NCBI GenBank assembly: GCA_017634595.1
Contig: JAGBNC010000002.1
Coordinates: 1 to 42,187, forward strand
Origin: Bacteroidales bacterium
GTDB lineage: Bacteria; Bacteroidota; Bacteroidia; Bacteroidales; UBA932
DNA: 42,187 nucleotides
Direction: 5' to 3'
Shown here piece after piece: positions 1-8,313 of this stretch (its first letter is position 1; every line of letters starts with the position of its first letter). The position numbers and the translations under genes are program-made. Below the pieces are notes generated by a model, which did not search any database, was not told where the DNA came from, and worked only from the letters and a program-made list of their open reading frames with translations.

Positions 1-3000
1 GCCGCTCACGAACTTGAACAGGCCCACGTTGGCCTCGGGAAGGAGAGCCTTGTCGGTGCCTTCGGCTACATCGGCGGGGATCTTCTCGGTCACATCCAGG
101 GTGTAGGTGACGGTGAAGTTCTTGCCGTCCAGGGTGCCGCTCTGACGGCCGGGAGTGAACTCCTTGCCGGTCAGGTCGATGTTGGCGCCGAGCTCGGCAT
201 CCTTGGTAGGATCGGCAAGATAGGCCAGGAGCTGGTCGGCGGTCTTGATCACGCCGTCGTCCTGGGAACTGCCTTTGCCGTACATATCATAGTCGAACTT
301 CACATCCTTGATGGCGCTGTACACATTTGCGTCGATGTTATTGTCGAGCAGGTGCTTGTAAAGGCGCATCAAAAGGATGAGCTCACGCATAGGAGAGATG
401 AGTCCCTTATAGCCGGTGAGCATCAGCGATGAATCGTCATTGCCGAACTCCTGGAAGTTGCCGATCATGCCGAGAGGGTTGAATACTCCGGGGATACCCA
501 CCAGACCGCGGACAAGATGTCCGAGGGTTGCCTTGGTGATGACATCGACACCGGCCTCCTTAAGAGGCTCGCCATTATAGGTGACTCCGTCTTCCTCATA
601 CCAGGGGTATTTGCCCCATTTAGCATTGCTTGAAGGCACAGCAGCCACAATTTCAGAGAAGGCCTTGTTGTCGCCAAGAGTATAACCAGGTTTGTTGCGG
701 CTTGTCATCTTGCCAATATAATCCTGACCATCGGTCAGAACCATGTCGAGAAGACCGCGGATAGCGATTTCCCATGCCTGTGCTGAGGTAAACTGAGTAC
801 CTTTCACATTGAGGGTCCAAGGAGTGTACTTAGGATCGTGCTGGTTGCCGGGGTGGTTGTCATAGTCGCCGCCGGTCTTGCCAACGGGGATGAAATGGAC
901 GTTCTCCCAAGCTGTTCCCTTCTCCATAAGGTGCTTGTTCTCAGACTCGACGGTACCTACGGTTGCGGCCCACACGTCAAGACCCTTAACAAATTCCTTG
1001 GCGAAATCCTTCAGCATAATGTCAGCGGAAATACCCTCGCCCCAGAGGTCAGTGCTGACCTTAACTGCACTTATAGCTTCAGCTGTAGTGAGGTTTTTCT
1101 CGACAATCTCCCTGCAGAGGCGGGCAAGCATGATGAGGTTGCGCTCTATGCACACATATCCGTTATAGGTAGTGAGCACGGGATCCGACGTGCGGGGATA
1201 ACCGCAGACGTTGGGCCACTCACCATTGTTCTTAAGATAATTGGTGCAGCGAGTAGCGAAGTTAATGAGCAGATCTACACCGGCTTCTTTCTCCTGAAGA
1301 GGTTCATCATACTCATAGTAAGGGCTGGTTGCCTCCTTGTAAGAGCCGGGCTCGGTGACAGGCTCTGTGACAGCAGCTCCGCCGGCGATGGCAAGCAGTG
1401 AACGCATAGCCATCTCGTGCATCTGAAGCTTGTTATAAGATGTGCCGTTAAGGGTGATAGTAAAGTTCTCGGGAATGAAATGGACATTCTCATGCTTATA
1501 TTCTTTACCGTCACGTGTGAAGCTGACAGTACCTACATTGGTGTCCCATGCATCTGCAGCCTTGGCAAACTCCTTGATGAAGTCAGCAACAGTGGCCTTC
1601 GGAGTCTCGGGGACACCCTGTCCGTACATATCATAGTCGAACTTCACATCCTTGATGGCGCTGTACACATTTGCGTCGATGTTATTGTCGAGCAGGTGCT
1701 TGTAAACGCGCATCATAAGGATGAGCTCACGCATAGGAGAGATGAGTCCCTTATAGCCGTCAAGCATCAGCGATGAGTCGTCGCTTCCGAACTCCTGGAA
1801 GTTGCCGATCATGCCGAGAGGGTTGAATACTCCGGGGATACCCACCAGACCGCGGACAAGGTGTCCGAGAGTAGCCTTGGTGATGACATCGATACCGGCT
1901 TCCTTAAGAGGCTCGCCATTATAGGTGACTCCGTCTTCCTCATACCAAGGGTATTTGCCCCATGTGGCATAGCTGGAAGGAATAACGGTCATGATTTCAG
2001 AGAAGGCCTTGTTGTCACCAAGGGTATAACCAGGCTTGTTGCGGCTGGTCATCTTGGCAATATAACCCTGGCCATCGGTCAGAACCATGTCGAGAAGACC
2101 GCGGACTGCGATTTCCCATGCCTGTGCAGAGGTGAACTGAGTGCCGTTCACGTTGAGGGTCCAAGGAGTGTACTTGGGATCGTGCTGGTTGCCGGGGTGG
2201 TTGTCATAGTCGCCGCCGGTCTTGCCAACGGGGATGAAGTGGACGTTCTCCCATGCGGTACCTTTCTCCATAAGGTGCTTGTTCTCAGACTCGACGGTAC
2301 CTACGGTTGCGGCCCACACGTCAAGACCCTTTACAAACTCCTTAGCGAAATCCTTAAGGGATACGCTGCTGGGATCGACATACTTTGCCTGGGTAACGGC
2401 AATTGCGAGGCCATCGGTCACATTTCCGCCCTTGATGAGGACGGTTCCGGTGCGCTCTTCGCCCTTATTGGCGTCAGCTGAAATAGCAATAGTAGCTGCT
2501 TCGGAAGCACTTCCGCTTGCAGGTTCGATATGGATCCAACTGTCAGATGCAGTAGCGGTCCAGTCTTTCTTGGCAATGAAGGTAGCGTTGGCTGCAGTAC
2601 CTTCGGCGTCGATAGTAACGCTCTTGGTCCTGAGCTCGATGTCAGGCATCTCTACGCCGTAGAGGTCGGTAGAGAACTTGACGTCCTTAACTGCATCATA
2701 GACATTCTCAGTGATGTTGTTGTCAAGCAGATACTTGTAGAAGCGGGCTGCGATGAGCCACATACGCATTGAACTTACGAATCCGTTGACACCCTCTTCA
2801 ACAATGCATTCTGAAGGATCGGTACCGAATATCTGATAGTTACCTATCATTCCAAGAGGATTAATACCTGTAAGGCTCGCAGGAGCGCTCTGACGGGCAA
2901 GGAACCAAGTAGCCAGACGGGCGATCAGATTAGGGCCGATTTCAGTAAGGTTGATGGCGGGACCGTCGATAGTACTCTCATACCAAGGATACTTTCCCCA

Positions 3001-4014
3001 TATATCTTCGACGATGGTAGCAGGGATGGGCTCATTAAAGGCTGCACCATTGCCCATGGTGTGCTCAAACGGGTTCCTATGAGCTTGATACTTAGCCGAT
3101 CCTTCCTTGGTGATCATGTCAACGATACCACGGAGGGCGATACCCCAGGTCTGGGCGGATGTGTAGGTAGTGCCGTCAATGGTAACGGTGAAGTAAGGCT
3201 GATACTTAGGATCATACTGATCTACGCCGTCAACATATGCGCCTCCGGAATGAGGGATAGGCACGAAGTGGACGTTCTGCCATGCGCTGTTGTTGTCGGT
3301 GCAGTGGCTTCCGTCAGCAGAGACAGTACCCACAGTCTTCTCCCAGATGTCCAATATCTGGACAAACTGCTGAGCAAATCCCTTCAGGGTAGCTGCAGCT
3401 GAGAGATAGTCGGTAGAGATTGTCTGGGGAAGGGAGGATGCCTTCTTGTACCCTGCCAGTGCGCGAAGCAGACAGACGGTCAGACGGTTGGTCGAGAACG
3501 CCATAGCCTCGGCGCCCTTGCGCTGGACAAGGACCCTGTTGGGAATGGTGGTGTTCTTGTCCTTCTCGATGTCGGCCACGAAGCGTGTTGCAAGGCTCAC
3601 AAGGTCCTCAGTGCCCTCTTCAAGGGCTGATCCACCGGTAACGGGGATTTCCTTCTGGTCATAGCTGTCACGGTCGGGGTGGGTGGCTGGCTTGTAGTTG
3701 AGTACTACAATGTCATCCTTTTTCCCGTCAGCCAAGAGCGTAAGAGCTTTGGCCAGGGCGTACTGATACTGGGGGGCAGTAAGGGATATCTCACCGGCCT
3801 TGGTGAGAGCTGTTCCCTCCAGCGAGAGAGTCTCGGGAAGTACAGTCTCCTCTTCCCACTTGGCATAAGCTGATGCAGCGGCGTCAATAAGCGCCGACTG
3901 TGTCACCTTGTAAACTGCATTATCTGGATACTCCGGTTCCTTGGTCTGGTTACAGGAGCTCAAGAATGCAGCAGCGGCCAAAGCCGCGGTCAAATACAAT
4001 AAGACTTTCTTCAT
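1..4014 (-). CDS. Giant modular lipoprotein with BACON domain and PMBR-like repeat modules (partial)
   Basis: The start is the ATG at 4012-4014. The frame stays open for 1338 codons and leaves the window, so the C-terminus is missing. The N-terminus is a lipoprotein signal (hydrophobic stretch, then FLSSC), so it is probably surface anchored. Modules in order: unknown N-terminal region; module A about 210-458; a BACON-type beta-sandwich about 459-548; module B 553-805; a shorter divergent module C about 809-1000; module D 1001-1253, almost a copy of B; then the start of what looks like a GLUG/beta-helix region (GTLDGKNFTV, NVGLFKFVSG). Modules contain lines such as TLNVNGTQFTSAQAWEIA and ATRCTNYLKNNGEWPNV, which resemble pseudomurein-binding repeats (PF09373) of methanogens; this is by eye and unproven. 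It is the last gene seen in the locus, 38 bases after the TIM-barrel gene. The likely role is binding a cell-wall glycan. Confidence -1.
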   Translation of the reverse strand, partial: MKKVLLYLTAALAAAAFLSSCNQTKEPEYPDNAVYKVTQSALIDAAASAYAKWEEETVLPETLSLEGTALTKAGEISLTAPQYQYALAKALTLLADGKKDDIVVLNYKPATHPDRDSYDQKEIPVTGGSALEEGTEDLVSLATRFVADIEKDKNTTIPNRVLVQRKGAEAMAFSTNRLTVCLLRALAGYKKASSLPQTISTDYLSAAATLKGFAQQFVQILDIWEKTVGTVSADGSHCTDNNSAWQNVHFVPIPHSGGAYVDGVDQYDPKYQPYFTVTIDGTTYTSAQTWGIALRGIVDMITKEGSAKYQAHRNPFEHTMGNGAAFNEPIPATIVEDIWGKYPWYESTIDGPAINLTEIGPNLIARLATWFLARQSAPASLTGINPLGMIGNYQIFGTDPSECIVEEGVNGFVSSMRMWLIAARFYKYLLDNNITENVYDAVKDVKFSTDLYGVEMPDIELRTKSVTIDAEGTAANATFIAKKDWTATASDSWIHIEPASGSASEAATIAISADANKGEERTGTVLIKGGNVTDGLAIAVTQAKYVDPSSVSLKDFAKEFVKGLDVWAATVGTVESENKHLMEKGTAWENVHFIPVGKTGGDYDNHPGNQHDPKYTPWTLNVNGTQFTSAQAWEIAVRGLLDMVLTDGQGYIAKMTSRNKPGYTLGDNKAFSEIMTVIPSSYATWGKYPWYEEDGVTYNGEPLKEAGIDVITKATLGHLVRGLVGIPGVFNPLGMIGNFQEFGSDDSSLMLDGYKGLISPMRELILMMRVYKHLLDNNIDANVYSAIKDVKFDYDMYGQGVPETPKATVADFIKEFAKAADAWDTNVGTVSFTRDGKEYKHENVHFIPENFTITLNGTSYNKLQMHEMAMRSLLAIAGGAAVTEPVTEPGSYKEATSPYYEYDEPLQEKEAGVDLLINFATRCTNYLKNNGEWPNVCGYPRTSDPVLTTYNGYVCIERNLIMLARLCREIVEKNLTTAEAISAVKVSTDLWGEGISADIMLKDFAKEFVKGLDVWAATVGTVESENKHLMEKGTAWENVHFIPVGKTGGDYDNHPGNQHDPKYTPWTLNVKGTQFTSAQAWEIAIRGLLDMVLTDGQDYIGKMTSRNKPGYTLGDNKAFSEIVAAVPSSNAKWGKYPWYEEDGVTYNGEPLKEAGVDVITKATLGHLVRGLVGIPGVFNPLGMIGNFQEFGNDDSSLMLTGYKGLISPMRELILLMRLYKHLLDNNIDANVYSAIKDVKFDYDMYGKGSSQDDGVIKTADQLLAYLADPTKDAELGANIDLTGKEFTPGRQSGTLDGKNFTVTYTLDVTEKIPADVAEGTDKALLPEANVGLFKFVSG
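276..1014 (-). repeat. Internal duplication, copy 1 (module D)
   Basis: This stretch is nearly identical to 1620-2358 at a constant offset of 1344 bases (448 codons), with no insertion or deletion seen. The two encoded modules differ at about 16 of roughly 246 residues, clustered around SEIVAAVPSSNAKW. The copies are separated by module C, so the unit that duplicated may have been B plus C. Confidence -1.
1620..2358 (-). repeat. Internal duplication, copy 2 (module B)
   Basis: This is the partner of 276-1014. It encodes residues about 553-798 of the giant lipoprotein. The near identity at DNA level suggests recent duplication or gene conversion, and makes this gene prone to recombination and assembly collapse. 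Confidence -1.
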
Positions 4015-4052
4015 CTTGATTTTGGTGTTGGTTAATAATGTAGTGATAGTAA

Positions 4053-5387
4053 TTAATTCAAATCATTGACATCAGGGAAAGTGCCAAGTCCGTAACGGAA
4101 CAGCACTATGCCCGTGCCTCTGGTATCCATGAAAATGTTTATGTCCTTTCGTAAGGCATCAGCATCCATAGGTGTGACGCTCGAATCGTTGCCCATGTAG
4201 GTCTGTATTCCCGACCACATCTTGGCTCCGCCGGAGTTATCTGCAAACCAGTTGGCCACGCTCTTGCAACTTGCGTCGCTAAGGTGGTAACTGTACCTGT
4301 AAATCATGGGCATGAGTATGTGGATATACTGGCCCATAAGCGCAGGACTCTGTCCGTAGTACTGGGTGGAGCTGGGTTCAGGCATAAGGGCCGCGCTGGT
4401 CACGATCCCGGCGCCGAAGCTGTCAGCCACCTCGCGTATCTCGCGGCAGCAGCGGTTAACTGCTCCCACGGCATTTACCTCGGCGGATGGATTGTGCTTA
4501 TAGGCAGTGCCTCCAAAGCGTATGTAGTCAAGATGCAGGCCCTTGACTCCGAATTCCTCAATGTAGCGCCTTGCATTATTGCGGATACGCTCGAATACTT
4601 CTTCTTTGTACTTGTTATTAGCGTCGTCGATGGGATTCTCCCATCCTCCGTTATAAAAGCACTGAAGCCAGGCGTGAATGGTCCAGCCCATGTCTTCAGC
4701 CACACGCATGAACTCAATGGTCTTTCTCTTGCTGTTGGGGTGGAACGCGGCATAATTGAGAAGTATGTGCCTATATCCCAGGGAGTAAAGATTCTTAAGG
4801 GATGCATAGTTGTCAGCCGACATAGAAGCGATATGGCTGCTCCATGCCCAGATGGCCGTCGGCTTGGTGGCATCGACATCGAAAACTTCGTTGGGTCTGT
4901 CGGGACTGGCGTAAGGGAGTTTCTTCCACTCCTGCCCGCCGTCGGGTATGCGCTGCCACGAGCCACGCTCCGTAAGAGCCTCTGGGGTGATGTCGTCGCG
5001 CACGAACGTGTCCGTTGCTATTTCCTTGGTGCCCAGGCGCAACTCGAAAGGAGCATCTGAAGACACACCAGTGTACAAAGATTCATCGACCGTGCTCAAT
5101 ACCAGGCGGGCCCCGGGCTCAAGCACCCCGGTGGGAGATGCTATCTCGCGCCCGTTGAAATACTCGTCAGTCACGAAAAGGCCCACGCCGTCGAGTTTTA
5201 CCGCTTCGGAGCCGGAGTTGTAGATCTCCACCCAGCTCTCAGCGTCGGCCGTCTCTTCGTGCACCGATACTTCATTGATAACCAGCCCCTTGTAATTGTC
5301 CACAGCTTCGGGACCTTGGGTCTGATTGCAGGAGGCCGCCACCAACAGGCACGCGGATATCAGCAATGTGGATTCATAAAATCTCAT
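4053..5387 (-). CDS. Lipoprotein with lamin-tail domain and glycoside-hydrolase-like TIM barrel
   Basis: The 444-residue protein has a lipoprotein signal (LLVAASC). A lamin-tail (LTD) beta-sandwich follows at about residues 34-165 (LVINEVSVHE, WVEIYNSGS). The rest is a TIM barrel of the hypothetical glycoside hydrolase type, with GLHLDYIRFGGTAY, GIVTSAALMPEP, ILMPMIYRYSY, MWSGIQTY and a closing GTGIVLFRYGLGTF. The Asp of HLDYIRF is the best candidate catalytic residue. From memory, this barrel with the same landmark motifs occurs in methanogen surface proteins that also carry pseudomurein-binding repeats. It is translationally coupled to murQ: its ATG overlaps the murQ stop (ATGA). The likely role is hydrolysis or binding of a cell-wall glycan outside the outer membrane; the substrate is unknown. 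Confidence -1.
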   Translation of the reverse strand: MRFYESTLLISACLLVAASCNQTQGPEAVDNYKGLVINEVSVHEETADAESWVEIYNSGSEAVKLDGVGLFVTDEYFNGREIASPTGVLEPGARLVLSTVDESLYTGVSSDAPFELRLGTKEIATDTFVRDDITPEALTERGSWQRIPDGGQEWKKLPYASPDRPNEVFDVDATKPTAIWAWSSHIASMSADNYASLKNLYSLGYRHILLNYAAFHPNSKRKTIEFMRVAEDMGWTIHAWLQCFYNGGWENPIDDANNKYKEEVFERIRNNARRYIEEFGVKGLHLDYIRFGGTAYKHNPSAEVNAVGAVNRCCREIREVADSFGAGIVTSAALMPEPSSTQYYGQSPALMGQYIHILMPMIYRYSYHLSDASCKSVANWFADNSGGAKMWSGIQTYMGNDSSVTPMDADALRKDINIFMDTRGTGIVLFRYGLGTFPDVNDLN

Positions 5388-6211
5388 AATAAACCTTGTT
5401 GCTTAAGGTACTCTTCCGCCTTAACCAAACCGCCGGTCTTCTTGATCACTTCCTCACAGTACTCGTAGCTGAGCTGAGGGTTACGCTCCACCATGGTGCG
5501 GGTAAGACGGTCGATAACCTTGTTGTTGATGAGGTTGGCACATACCATACGGTTGCCCTGCACACGGCCCAGGCGTACCATGATGGTGGTGCTGATCATG
5601 TCGCAGAGGAGTTTCTGGGAGGTTCCTGACTTCATGCGGGTGCTGCCGGTGATGAACTCGGGGCCCATGACTACCTCGATGGGATAATCTACCCAGTCCG
5701 AAATGGGGGAACCGGGGTTGTTGCAAATGCTTCCGCAAGGGATTCCATGTTCCTTGCAAGCCTTCATGGCCGCCAGCACATAGGGAGTGTTGCCGCTGGC
5801 CGAAATACCTACTACTATATCTTTAGGGGTGATGTGGTGTTTGTCGCGGAGGGTTCTCCATCCTTCGTCCACATCGTCTTCTGCCTCTTCGAGATCAAGG
5901 ACCAGATTCTCGTTGCCGCCTGCCAGCACAGCCTGCCAGATTTCAGGATCTACGCCGTACGTATTGGGGACCTCTAGTACATCGAGAACGCCAAGTTTGC
6001 CGCCAGTTCCGGCGCCAAGCCAGAAGAAGCGTCCGCCGGCGCGGAGCTGTGTTTCAATTGCTGTACAAAGCTTTTCGATGTCGGGAAGTACCTTCTCGAT
6101 GGCCAGGGCCACTTTCTTGTCTTCCGTGTTAATGTCATGCAGCAGTTCTGCAACGGATTTGGTTTCGAGATGGTCGTACAACGACGGCTGTTCTGTTAAT
6201 CTTACGCTCAT
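5384..6211 (-). CDS. murQ: N-acetylmuramic acid 6-phosphate etherase (MurQ)
   Basis: MurQ is a cytoplasmic SIS-fold enzyme that cleaves the lactyl ether of MurNAc-6-phosphate to give GlcNAc-6-phosphate and D-lactate. At 275 residues it is a little shorter than E. coli MurQ. The sugar-phosphate site is GAGTGGKLG (about 66-74), and the family signature EFITGSTRMKSGTSQK is present. E80 (DVLEVP) and E111 (EEAEDD) are spaced 31 residues apart, like the catalytic pair E83/E114 of E. coli. The usual GTSGRLG is changed to GTGGKLG, so this may be a subfamily. It sits between genes for exported glycan-degrading proteins and overlaps the next gene by ATGA, tying the locus to MurNAc-containing material. 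No MurNAc kinase or transporter is seen in the window. Confidence -1.
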   Translation of the reverse strand: MSVRLTEQPSLYDHLETKSVAELLHDINTEDKKVALAIEKVLPDIEKLCTAIETQLRAGGRFFWLGAGTGGKLGVLDVLEVPNTYGVDPEIWQAVLAGGNENLVLDLEEAEDDVDEGWRTLRDKHHITPKDIVVGISASGNTPYVLAAMKACKEHGIPCGSICNNPGSPISDWVDYPIEVVMGPEFITGSTRMKSGTSQKLLCDMISTTIMVRLGRVQGNRMVCANLINNKVIDRLTRTMVERNPQLSYEYCEEVIKKTGGLVKAEEYLKQQGLL

Positions 6212-6266
6212 TTCCTAATATGCTTTAATAATTTTAAAATAATACCTTATAACTATTTGCTTTTTT

Positions 6267-6341
6267 AAACAGAGAGACGGTGCCCTCCGGGGCCCATAAA
6301 ACATGGGGAAAAGGGCCCCGGAGGGCACCGTCTCTTTGTTT
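6267..6341. repeat. Long inverted repeat between GH20 and murQ
   Basis: Arms at 6267-6295 and 6313-6341 pair over 29 bases with a single mismatch (core GGTGCCCTCCGGGGCCC), with a 17-base loop. The hairpin begins at the stop codon of the upstream GH20 gene. It lacks a clear T-run on the minus strand, so it could be a strong intrinsic-like terminator, an mRNA-stabilising 3' stem that lowers downstream expression, or a repetitive extragenic palindrome. The rest of this 128-base gap is AT-rich with no clear promoter. Confidence -1.
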
Positions 6342-8181
6342 AAAACTCTTTATATTTAATGTTTCCTATCATTTTGCCGTTACGGAATGCCGCAGCGGTA
6401 ACACGCTGCTGGCGGTTGATCGCAAAGGGGCCTTCATAGACCGGCGATGCGGACGTGGGAGCGCTGCCGTCAAGGGTGTAGCGTATCTCCGAACCGGGCG
6501 CATCGATGCTCATAGTCACCACCTTGCTGTGTTCGGTATCCTTATGGAACTCGATAAAGGGATCCCAGAAGTTGCGGCAGTAGCCTACGTGCATGCGGTC
6601 AAGCCTGTCGAGGTGAGTTTCGAGCCTCTGAGTGAAGTCTTCCCAGTCTTTGCCGGCCTTGGTCCAGCCCGACTCCGCGATGGCGCACATGCGCGGCCAG
6701 GCCATGTATTCTACACGGGCAGGCGTGGGCATGTACTCCGTCCACACGCAGCCCTCTACACCTATTATATACCTCTGCTCCTCGGGGCTGAGCACTTCGG
6801 GCACAGGATTGTACTCGTACATGGTACGCAGAAGCGTGGGGCCTCCCATAGCCAGCGGTTCGCTGTCCGGGTCACCCTGCCAATAGTCGAGGTAGTACTT
6901 GGGATAAGGAGACATGACCACCTCGTGATGCTGCTGGGCTGCCTTGATGCCGCCTTCTTCGCCGAGCCACGACATGACCTTGGCATTGGGGGCAAGGCCT
7001 CCCTGAAGAATCTCGTCCCAGCCGATGATCTGGCGGCCCTTGGAGTTGATGTACTTCTCCATGCGCTGTATAAACCAGCTCTGGAGCTCGAATTCGTCTT
7101 TGAGGCCAAGCTTCTTGATAAGGGCCTGGCAATGCGGACAGCGCTGCCAGCTGGCCTTGGGACACTCGTCGCCACCGATATGTATGAGTTCGGAAGGGAA
7201 GAGTTCGATGACCTCATCAAACACGTCCTCAAGGAACTTGAAGGTCTCTTCCTTGGGACAGTAAACCTGCCGGAATATACCCCAGCGGGTAGCGGTCTCA
7301 TAATGATCCTCAAGGCCGCAGCTTAGCTCCGGATAACAGGAGATAGCCGCAAGTGAGTGACCGGGGATCTCAATCTCAGGAATGATGGTCACATAGCGCT
7401 CGGCGGCATATTTCACCAGGTCCTTGATCTCTTCCTGACTGTAGTAACCGCCGTAAGGCTTGCCGTCGTACACGCCCGATGCAAGCGAGCCCACAACGGT
7501 CTCTTTGCGCCACTGTCCCTTCTCGGTGAGCAGCGGATATTTTTTGATCTCAATGCGCCAGCCCTGGTCTTCGGTAAGGTGCCAATGAAAGCGGTTTACC
7601 TTATGAAGGGCCATGAGGTCGATGTAGCGCTTGAGGAATGGAATGTCAAAGAAGTGCAGACAGCAGTCCAGGTGCATCCCCCTGTAAGGGAAACGCGGCT
7701 CGTCTTCGATTTCGCAGCAAGGGACGGCCCATTGCACGGAAGACTGTACGCTGTCGGAGAAAATCGCGGCCGGAAGCATCTGCAGAAGGGTCTGCAGAGC
7801 ATAGAACGCGCCGGCCCCGCTGCCATATTCAACCTTGATCATGTCGGGGCTGACACTGAGGCTGTAAGCCTCGTCTTTAAGCCCGGCGTCAAGCCAGAAA
7901 ATGCCCTTTTCCCCTCCGTGGGTAAGCGGATCGTCGCTTACAACAGGAAGGGTAAAGCCCGCGGCTTTCTTCAGCTGGTCGTTGAAGAAGCCTACTGTGC
8001 GCAGAACTGCCGAATCGCCGGTCTCGACGAAAAGCGTAGTTTTACGGTCGATGCGGAAAGTGCCATCTGTCAGCTGCAGGAAGGCCGGCTTTGGTATGAT
8101 TTGCGGCTTTGAGGCCTCCTGTACTTTAGCGCAAGAGGCCAACAGCAATGCCGCAATAACAATATAATATACTCTTTTCAC
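6340..8181 (-). CDS. Beta-N-acetylhexosaminidase, GH20, lipoprotein
   Basis: The 613-residue exo-acting enzyme releases terminal GlcNAc or GalNAc from glycans by substrate-assisted catalysis. The start is a GTG at 8179-8181, giving the lipoprotein signal LLLASC. A GH20b-type N-terminal domain comes first, then the GH20 barrel with HWHLTEDQGWRIEIKKYP, IPEIEIPGHS and the catalytic pair D338-E339 in HIGGDECPK. A chitobiase C-terminal-like domain (IRYTLDGSAPTSASPVYEG) ends the protein. It is the paralogue of the adjacent GH20 gene but has its own lipobox. It lies between two long inverted repeats, within the SusC/SusD-led locus. Acting on GlcNAc-MurNAc fragments is an inference from murQ next to it. 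Confidence -1.
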   Translation of the reverse strand: MKRVYYIVIAALLLASCAKVQEASKPQIIPKPAFLQLTDGTFRIDRKTTLFVETGDSAVLRTVGFFNDQLKKAAGFTLPVVSDDPLTHGGEKGIFWLDAGLKDEAYSLSVSPDMIKVEYGSGAGAFYALQTLLQMLPAAIFSDSVQSSVQWAVPCCEIEDEPRFPYRGMHLDCCLHFFDIPFLKRYIDLMALHKVNRFHWHLTEDQGWRIEIKKYPLLTEKGQWRKETVVGSLASGVYDGKPYGGYYSQEEIKDLVKYAAERYVTIIPEIEIPGHSLAAISCYPELSCGLEDHYETATRWGIFRQVYCPKEETFKFLEDVFDEVIELFPSELIHIGGDECPKASWQRCPHCQALIKKLGLKDEFELQSWFIQRMEKYINSKGRQIIGWDEILQGGLAPNAKVMSWLGEEGGIKAAQQHHEVVMSPYPKYYLDYWQGDPDSEPLAMGGPTLLRTMYEYNPVPEVLSPEEQRYIIGVEGCVWTEYMPTPARVEYMAWPRMCAIAESGWTKAGKDWEDFTQRLETHLDRLDRMHVGYCRNFWDPFIEFHKDTEHSKVVTMSIDAPGSEIRYTLDGSAPTSASPVYEGPFAINRQQRVTAAAFRNGKMIGNIKYKEF

Positions 8182-8196
8182 TATTAATCTGTTGAC

Positions 8197-8312
8197 TGTT
8201 CAGTGCCGGCAGGCTCCGGAAAAGTCGCTTCGCGACCCCTCCCACTTCGTGGGCCCCTCCCTCTTATGATGCCGAGGGTGGCACATTTTCCGGAGCCTGC
8301 CGGCACTGAACA
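8197..8312. repeat. Nested inverted-repeat element between the two GH20 genes
   Basis: The outer arms 8197-8223 and 8286-8312 are perfect 27-base complements. Inside lie two small hairpins with TTC loops and 5-bp stems: GTCGCTTCGCGAC (8224-8236) and CCCACTTCGTGGG (8241-8253). The fold would be a multi-branched junction. It fills almost the entire gap between the co-oriented GH20 genes. It may be a non-autonomous repeat of the REP/MITE kind or a structured operon RNA. No target-site duplication or transposase is visible. Confidence -1.
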
Positions 8313-8313
8313 T

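Noticed and set aside
838-2481. Long open frames on the plus strand (about 190-205 codons) across the repeat lipoprotein
   Set aside because: They lie antisense to a continuous 1338-codon frame with clear domains and repeat periodicity, and they repeat only because the real gene repeats.
6280-8112. Plus-strand open frames of about 250-350 codons opposite a GH20 gene
   Set aside because: GH20 motifs, including the catalytic Asp-Glu, are on the minus strand; the plus frames show no recognisable domain and arise from codon bias.
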